Shown here piece by piece: positions 20,350 through 23,021 of a DNA stretch of 23,021 nucleotides; the stretch's first letter is position 1; the number at the start of each line of letters is the position of its first letter. The DNA lies in assembly GCA_964436315.1 (NCBI GenBank), contig CAYTCZ010000061.1, forward strand, positions 1 to 23,021, given 5' to 3'. The translations under genes and the position numbers were made by a program. The notes under the pieces were generated by a model. The model was not told the origin of the DNA. It saw only the letters and a program-made list of their open reading frames with translations, and searched no databases. The DNA is from CAYTCZ01 sp964436315 (GTDB lineage: Bacteria > Actinomycetota > Thermoleophilia > Gaiellales > Gaiellaceae).

Positions 20350-21432
20350 ATGACTGAGCCTATCCTCACCATTCGTTCGCTTACGGCTCGTCCAGTCGCC
20401 GCGCCGTTGTCGCGGCCGCTCAGGACGGCTTCCGGTTCGATTCCGACGTCGCCCCTCCTGCTCATCGAGCTCCAATCGGAGGAAGGCGAGACCGGCCGCG
20501 CGTACATCTTCGGTTACACGACGTTGACTCTCCGTGCCCTCAAGGCGTTCGTCGGCGATCTCGAGGAGGTCGTCAAAGGCGAGTCAGCTGCACCTGCCGA
20601 GCTCTTCCGCCGTTTCGAGGACCGCTTCCGCTTGATGGGACGCGAAGGATTGGTCGGCATTGCGCTCTCAGGCCTCGACATGGCGTGCTGGGACCTGCTG
20701 GGTCGAGCGCGGGCCATGCCCGTGGTCGAACTCTTGGGCGGACAGGCAAGACCGATACCCGCATACGACAGCTACGGGGTGGTCGATCCCGCTGAGGACC
20801 GCCGCGCGCTCGAGGAGAGTGTCGAGAAGGGCTTTCCGGCGATCAAGATCAAGATCGGTGTCGGCGATCTCGCTTGGGACGTGGAGAACGTCGCCAAGGT
20901 ACGCGAGATCATCGGCTCCGACGTTCGCCTGATGGTGGACTACAACCAGTCGCTCACCGTGCCCGAGGCGCTGCGGCGAATCGAGGCGCTCGCAGAGTTC
21001 GAGATTGGCTGGGTCGAGGAGCCGGTTCCAGCGGAGGATCTAGCCGGCCATGCCCGGGTTCGCGAGAGCTCGCCGATCCCGATTCAGACCGGGGAGAACT
21101 GGTGGTTCGCACACGATATGGCTCACGCAATTGCCGCGGGCGCTTGCGACCTCTGCATGCCCGATCTGATGAAGATCGGCGGGATCACGGGTTGGCTGCG
21201 TGCCATGGGCCAGGCCGAGGCCGCCGCACTGCCGGTCTCCAGTCATCTCTTCATCGAGGCCAGCGCGCACGTCCTGCCCGTCACGCCGCTCGCCCACTAT
21301 CTCGAGTACCTGGACATCGCTGGCACCGTGCTCGCGGAACCGCCGCTTCTCAGCGACGGCGCGGTTACAGCGCGAGGCCCGGGCCTCGGGATCGACTGGG
21401 ACGAGGCGGCGGTCGAACGGCATGCGTTCTAG
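20350..21432 (+). CDS. Mandelate-racemase-type enzyme, enolase superfamily
   Basis: The 360-aa product matches mandelate racemase along its whole length. Every active-site residue of the Pseudomonas enzyme has a counterpart two residues later: K166 and K168 (AIKIKIG), D197 (MVDYNQS), E223 (WVEEP), E249 (TGENWW), D272 (MPDLMKIGG), H299 (VSSHLF) and E319 (HYLEYLD). D197, E223 and E249 bind Mg; K168 and H299/D272 are the two acid-base catalysts. The reaction should be racemisation or dehydration of an alpha-hydroxy acid. True mandelate or a sugar acid cannot be told apart from sequence alone. The ATG at 20350 follows GAGGGG by 7 nt. It starts 14 bp after ppc, and a sugar-acid role would fit the KDG-kinase-like gene nearby. 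Confidence 0.92.
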   Translation: MTEPILTIRSLTARPVAAPLSRPLRTASGSIPTSPLLLIELQSEEGETGRAYIFGYTTLTLRALKAFVGDLEEVVKGESAAPAELFRRFEDRFRLMGREGLVGIALSGLDMACWDLLGRARAMPVVELLGGQARPIPAYDSYGVVDPAEDRRALEESVEKGFPAIKIKIGVGDLAWDVENVAKVREIIGSDVRLMVDYNQSLTVPEALRRIEALAEFEIGWVEEPVPAEDLAGHARVRESSPIPIQTGENWWFAHDMAHAIAAGACDLCMPDLMKIGGITGWLRAMGQAEAAALPVSSHLFIEASAHVLPVTPLAHYLEYLDIAGTVLAEPPLLSDGAVTARGPGLGIDWDEAAVERHAF

Positions 21433-21459
21433 ACACGGTAAAACGACTCGAACTCGGCT

Positions 21460-21612
21460 TCAGAATCGGGATGGCGAGATTCGAACTCGCGACCTCTTGT
21501 CCCCCCCGTTCGTGTCCTTGTCGTCGACGCAGTAGGGGCGAGGGCGCCCTCCCGGACCGGGCTTCTGCGGCCGGCCGCAGATCACGCACTGAGTTTTGGA
21601 CGTTTTGGACAT
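21460..21612 (-). CDS. Small zinc-finger-like ORF, 50 aa, possibly a mobile-element remnant
   Basis: An ATG at 21612 opens MSKTSKTQCVICGRP, then a Gly/Pro/Arg-rich stretch with RPRPYCVDDKDTNGGDKR, ending SRVRISPSRF. CVIC-G-RP followed by Y-C resembles short zinc-finger proteins common in actinobacterial phages and genomic islands (C-xx-C-G-RP ... RYC), although the fourth Cys is missing and Asp may replace it. The last 13 codons coincide with a tRNA 3'-half-like sequence, so the natural C-terminus may have been replaced. There is no clear Shine-Dalgarno. The opposite strand has no competing gene. It may be expressed or may only be a leftover of an element. Confidence 0.35.
   Translation of the reverse strand: MSKTSKTQCVICGRPQKPGPGGRPRPYCVDDKDTNGGDKRSRVRISPSRF
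21466..21500 (-). other. tRNA 3'-half-like segment, possible attachment-site scar
   Basis: Read on the minus strand this is ACAAG (anticodon-stem 3' arm), AGGTC (variable loop), GCGAG-TTCGAAT-CTCGC (a perfect T-arm with invariant TTCGAAT loop), CATCCCG (acceptor 3' strand) and A (discriminator). The CCA is not encoded. The 5' half is absent: no CGGGATG acceptor partner, D-arm or anticodon arm precedes it, and similarity stops at a 7-G run where the anticodon loop would be. Tyrosine-recombinase elements often use exactly this part of a tRNA, from anticodon loop to 3' end, as attachment site. No integrase or matching full tRNA is in the window. Confidence 0.5.
21565..21580. repeat. 16-bp perfect palindrome
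   Basis: CTGCGGCCGGCCGCAG reads the same on both strands. It lies inside the zinc-finger-like ORF and covers the codons around CGRPQ. A gap-free palindrome suggests a DNA-binding site rather than a hairpin, but extreme GC content makes chance likely. Confidence 0.35.
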
Positions 21613-21896
21613 GTCTTTTCATAAAAGCAGACGAATTTCGCGGCCGCGCGCGAAAAGTTGGCGCGGGGGTCGCGGCCTTAGACCGAAGACTCGACCCCTC
21701 CCCCTTTTTGGCGGGAGCGACAGTGCGTCAAAGCTGAGGGACTCGCGTCGAATCTGGCCCGGATCACCGCTGCCGTTTCCGAGCAGACAATTGACGTAAC
21801 CCTCATAGAACCTTTACGGCGAGGGCGTAGGCTCAACTGCGAAACGAGGACTCGCGCTTCAAAGACATCACCGGGACAGGAGAGGAGAGTCCAACG
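21613..21896. other. Intergenic region upstream of the CHRD gene, no gene seen
   Basis: It has an uneven composition: an AT-rich start with the direct repeat TTTTGGAC at 21594-21601 and 21603-21610 (just inside the small ORF), then GC-rich runs. TTGACG at 21791-21796 could be a -35, but no convincing -10 follows at 16-18 nt. The CHRD promoter should lie here. The Shine-Dalgarno of the CHRD gene, GGAGAGGAGAG, lies at about 21879-21889. Confidence 0.35.
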
Positions 21897-22448
21897 ATGA
21901 GAAAGCTCGCCCTGCTTGCGACGTTCGTCGTCGCCGCGGCCACCCTGCTCGTCGGCTCATCGGCGTTCGCAGGCCAGAATGGCAACGGTAAGGCGAACAA
22001 GAAGATGCGAAACTTCTCGGCCCACCTGACGGGCTACCAGGAGGTGCCGGCAATCTCTACCACTGGCCGGGGCGGCTTCACCGCCAGGCTGAAGAATGGC
22101 GAGATCGAATACACGCTTCGCTACTCGGGCCTCGAGGGCACGGCCCAGCAGGCCCACATCCACTTCGGCCAGCCCCGCGTGAACGGCGGCGTGATCGCCT
22201 GGCTCTGCGGCGACGGCGGCAAGCCCGCCTGTCCGGCCTCCGGGATGGTCAGCGGCACCATCGATGCCTCGGACATCGTTGGCCCCGTCGATCAGGGAAT
22301 CGCCACCGGCGAGTTCGCCGAAGCCCTACGTGCGATGCGACACCGTGTCGCTTACGTCAATGTCCACACCGATAGCTTCGCGTCAGGCGAGATCCGTGGG
22401 CAAATCCGACCCGGGCTCGGCAAGGGGAAGGGAAAGGGCGGCGGATAG
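21897..22448 (+). CDS. Secreted CHRD-domain protein
   Basis: The 183-aa product has a textbook signal peptide (MRKLALLATFVVAAATLLVG, cleavage after SSAFA at residue 25), so it is exported. A short Gly/Asn/Lys-rich segment leads into a CHRD domain (about residues 38-175): FSAHLTGYQEVP, then GGFTARLKNGEIEYTLRYSGL, QQAHIHFGQ and AYVNVHTDSFASGEIRGQI. The conserved HIHFG and VNVHT segments are hallmarks of this domain, first named in chordin and widespread in bacterial secreted proteins; its biochemical role is unknown. One Cys pair (WLCGDGGKPAC) probably forms a disulphide. The C-terminus is a Gly/Lys repeat (GKGKGKGGG). The start ATG at 21897 follows a purine-rich Shine-Dalgarno. It seems to be a single-gene unit. 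Confidence 0.9.
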   Translation: MRKLALLATFVVAAATLLVGSSAFAGQNGNGKANKKMRNFSAHLTGYQEVPAISTTGRGGFTARLKNGEIEYTLRYSGLEGTAQQAHIHFGQPRVNGGVIAWLCGDGGKPACPASGMVSGTIDASDIVGPVDQGIATGEFAEALRAMRHRVAYVNVHTDSFASGEIRGQIRPGLGKGKGKGGG

Positions 22449-22488
22449 AGCGCGCCTTTGCCGGAAAAGCTCGAAACCACCGGGTCGT

Positions 22489-22511
22489 CCAGAGAGAGGA
22501 GACTGCTCTGG
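22489..22511 (+). terminator. Weak hairpin after the CHRD gene
   Basis: CCAGAG and CTCTGG form a 6-bp stem with an 11-nt loop, 41 bp after the CHRD stop. It lacks a U-tract, so its function as a terminator is doubtful. Confidence 0.2.
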
Positions 22512-22560
22512 AAGAGACCTCGTTCGGATGGACGGGCTCTGTGGAGCCATCATTTCCGCA

Positions 22561-22971
22561 ATGGGAGAACTCAGTCTTTCGGTTCCGGGCCGAGTCTCGC
22601 GCACCGAACTCTGACTACCCGACAAGGTGATGTTCGGGCAGTGGATCGAGGCCGTTCGGCTCCTCGCCGGGTTCAGCTCAGATGGCGCGTGTGCGCTCGG
22701 CAACTGGGTTCGCTAACGGCGAGGAAGCCTCCGGGGGGCGTAAGTATGAGGCGGCGCTCGAGACGATGGGACTCGTGGGCGCGACGGTTCGAAACTACGC
22801 GAGCGTGGCCCGGAGCGTCGAGTCGTCACGGCGCCGGAGGCGACTCTCCTTCAGCCATGACGAAGTTCCCGCCACACTAGAGCCCAACGAGCCTCTTATG
22901 CCTGGCTAGATCGGGCCGAGAAGGATCGGTTGTCCACGAACCGGCTGCGAGCGGCTCTGCAGCACTCCTAG
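22561..22971 (+). pseudogene. Decayed LmbU-family transcriptional regulator
   Basis: Read across three lesions, this stretch encodes a small regulator of the LmbU type, a family known from antibiotic clusters and common in actinobacteria. The frame from ATG 22561 gives MGELSLSVPGRVSRTEL, hits TGA at 22612-22614 (probably a former Arg codon), and continues LPDKVMFGQWIEAVRLLAG and ALGNWVR to a TAA at 22714. Removing one A from CGCTAACGGCGAG gives R-Y-G-E, the conserved motif, and leads into KYEAALETMGL, TVRNYASVAR and RRRLSFSHDEV. A second indel near 22896 returns to the first frame for YAWLDRAEKDRLSTNRLRAA and the final TAG. Restored length is about 136 aa. One nonsense change plus two frameshifts argue for real decay. 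Its stop overlaps that of the convergent oxidase. Confidence 0.72.
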
Positions 22972-23021
22972 CTCAGGGGCTCGATGTTCAGGTTCACGCG
23001 GAAGAGGTTCTCGGGGTCGTA
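22968..23021 (-). CDS. C-terminal end of an FAD-linked oxidase (berberine-bridge type), partial
   Basis: Only the last 17 codons lie in the window: YDPENLFRVNLNIEPLS and a TAG stop. The YDPxNLFRxNxNI ending is the signature C-terminus of berberine-bridge-enzyme-like FAD oxidoreductases, which oxidise sugars, alkaloids or polyketide-type substrates. The rest of the gene continues beyond the right edge. Its stop shares a CTAG with the end of the LmbU remnant on the other strand. Confidence 0.75.
   Translation of the reverse strand, partial: YDPENLFRVNLNIEPLS

Noticed and set aside
21466..21545. Complete tRNA gene on the minus strand
   Set aside because: T-arm and acceptor 3' strand are present, but no pairing 5' acceptor strand, D-arm or anticodon arm exists upstream; reported as a partial, scar-like segment instead.
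21791..21819. Sigma-70-type promoter TTGACG with a -10 for the CHRD gene
   Set aside because: The -35 looks good, but the hexamers at 16-17 nt (TTTACG, TTACGG) are poor -10 matches.

Overview
The window is GC-rich, densely packed bacterial chromosome. GTG starts, a strong G/C preference at third codon positions, TrpB2-type tryptophan synthase, an FtsR/FHA/pgsA neighbourhood and an RsiG-like protein all point to an actinobacterium. My best guess is a deep-branching, poorly characterised class such as Thermoleophilia or a relative; this is inferred from gene content, not from a marker gene. No rRNA, intact tRNA, CRISPR array or insertion sequence was seen.

Layout, left to right. (1) 65-1264: a secreted or membrane-anchored glycoside-hydrolase-like protein. 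A 370-bp gap follows with four DnaA-box-like 9-mers (1289-1354) and a 13-bp palindrome. Then come a 67-aa membrane protein and a hairpin terminator. (2) 2033-5091, minus strand: a probable operon read from 5091 downwards: RsiG-like coiled coil, zinc-ribbon FHA protein, FtsR-type MerR regulator, apt, a Cys-rich unknown protein and a possible 69-aa protein. (3) 5295-8416, minus strand: pgsA, translationally coupled to an 846-aa sugar-nucleotide transferase fused to a degenerate phosphomannomutase-like domain. (4) 8513-10676, minus strand: trpB2 and an overlapping M28 peptidase. (5) 10701-11579: a secreted peptidoglycan hydrolase (two PG-binding modules plus M23), divergent from trpB2. (6) 11576-13352, minus strand: proC and a nitrilase. 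(7) 13466-15091: a polytopic membrane protein with a degenerate alkaline-phosphatase-like lumenal domain, followed by two hairpins with identical 9-nt loops and a 51-aa basic protein. (8) 15730-17417: a PfkB sugar kinase with an apparent N-terminal frameshift, tail-to-tail with a Tpx peroxidase lacking its resolving cysteine, then a 66-aa membrane protein. (9) 17567-21432: ppc and a mandelate-racemase-type enzyme, probably co-transcribed. (10) 21460-23021: an accessory-looking tail with a 50-aa zinc-finger-like ORF whose end coincides with a tRNA 3'-half-like segment, a secreted CHRD-domain protein, a decayed LmbU-family regulator and the C-terminus of a berberine-bridge-type FAD oxidase.

How the parts fit. 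The left half is mainly envelope and cell-cycle housekeeping: phospholipid synthesis, sugar nucleotides, FtsR/FHA control and a possible c-di-GMP-responsive anti-sigma factor. The middle is amino-acid metabolism (Trp, Pro, a nitrilase) and wall hydrolysis. The right half is central carbon metabolism (PEP carboxylase, a sugar kinase, a sugar-acid or mandelate-type racemase), followed by a decaying end that may record past integration.

I did not find a clearly new multi-gene system. The leads I rate most worth checking are the RsiG/FHA/FtsR cluster, the tRNA-like scar with its zinc-finger ORF, the paired identical-loop hairpins, the inactive-looking mutase fusion, the 1-Cys Tpx and the LmbU pseudogene.
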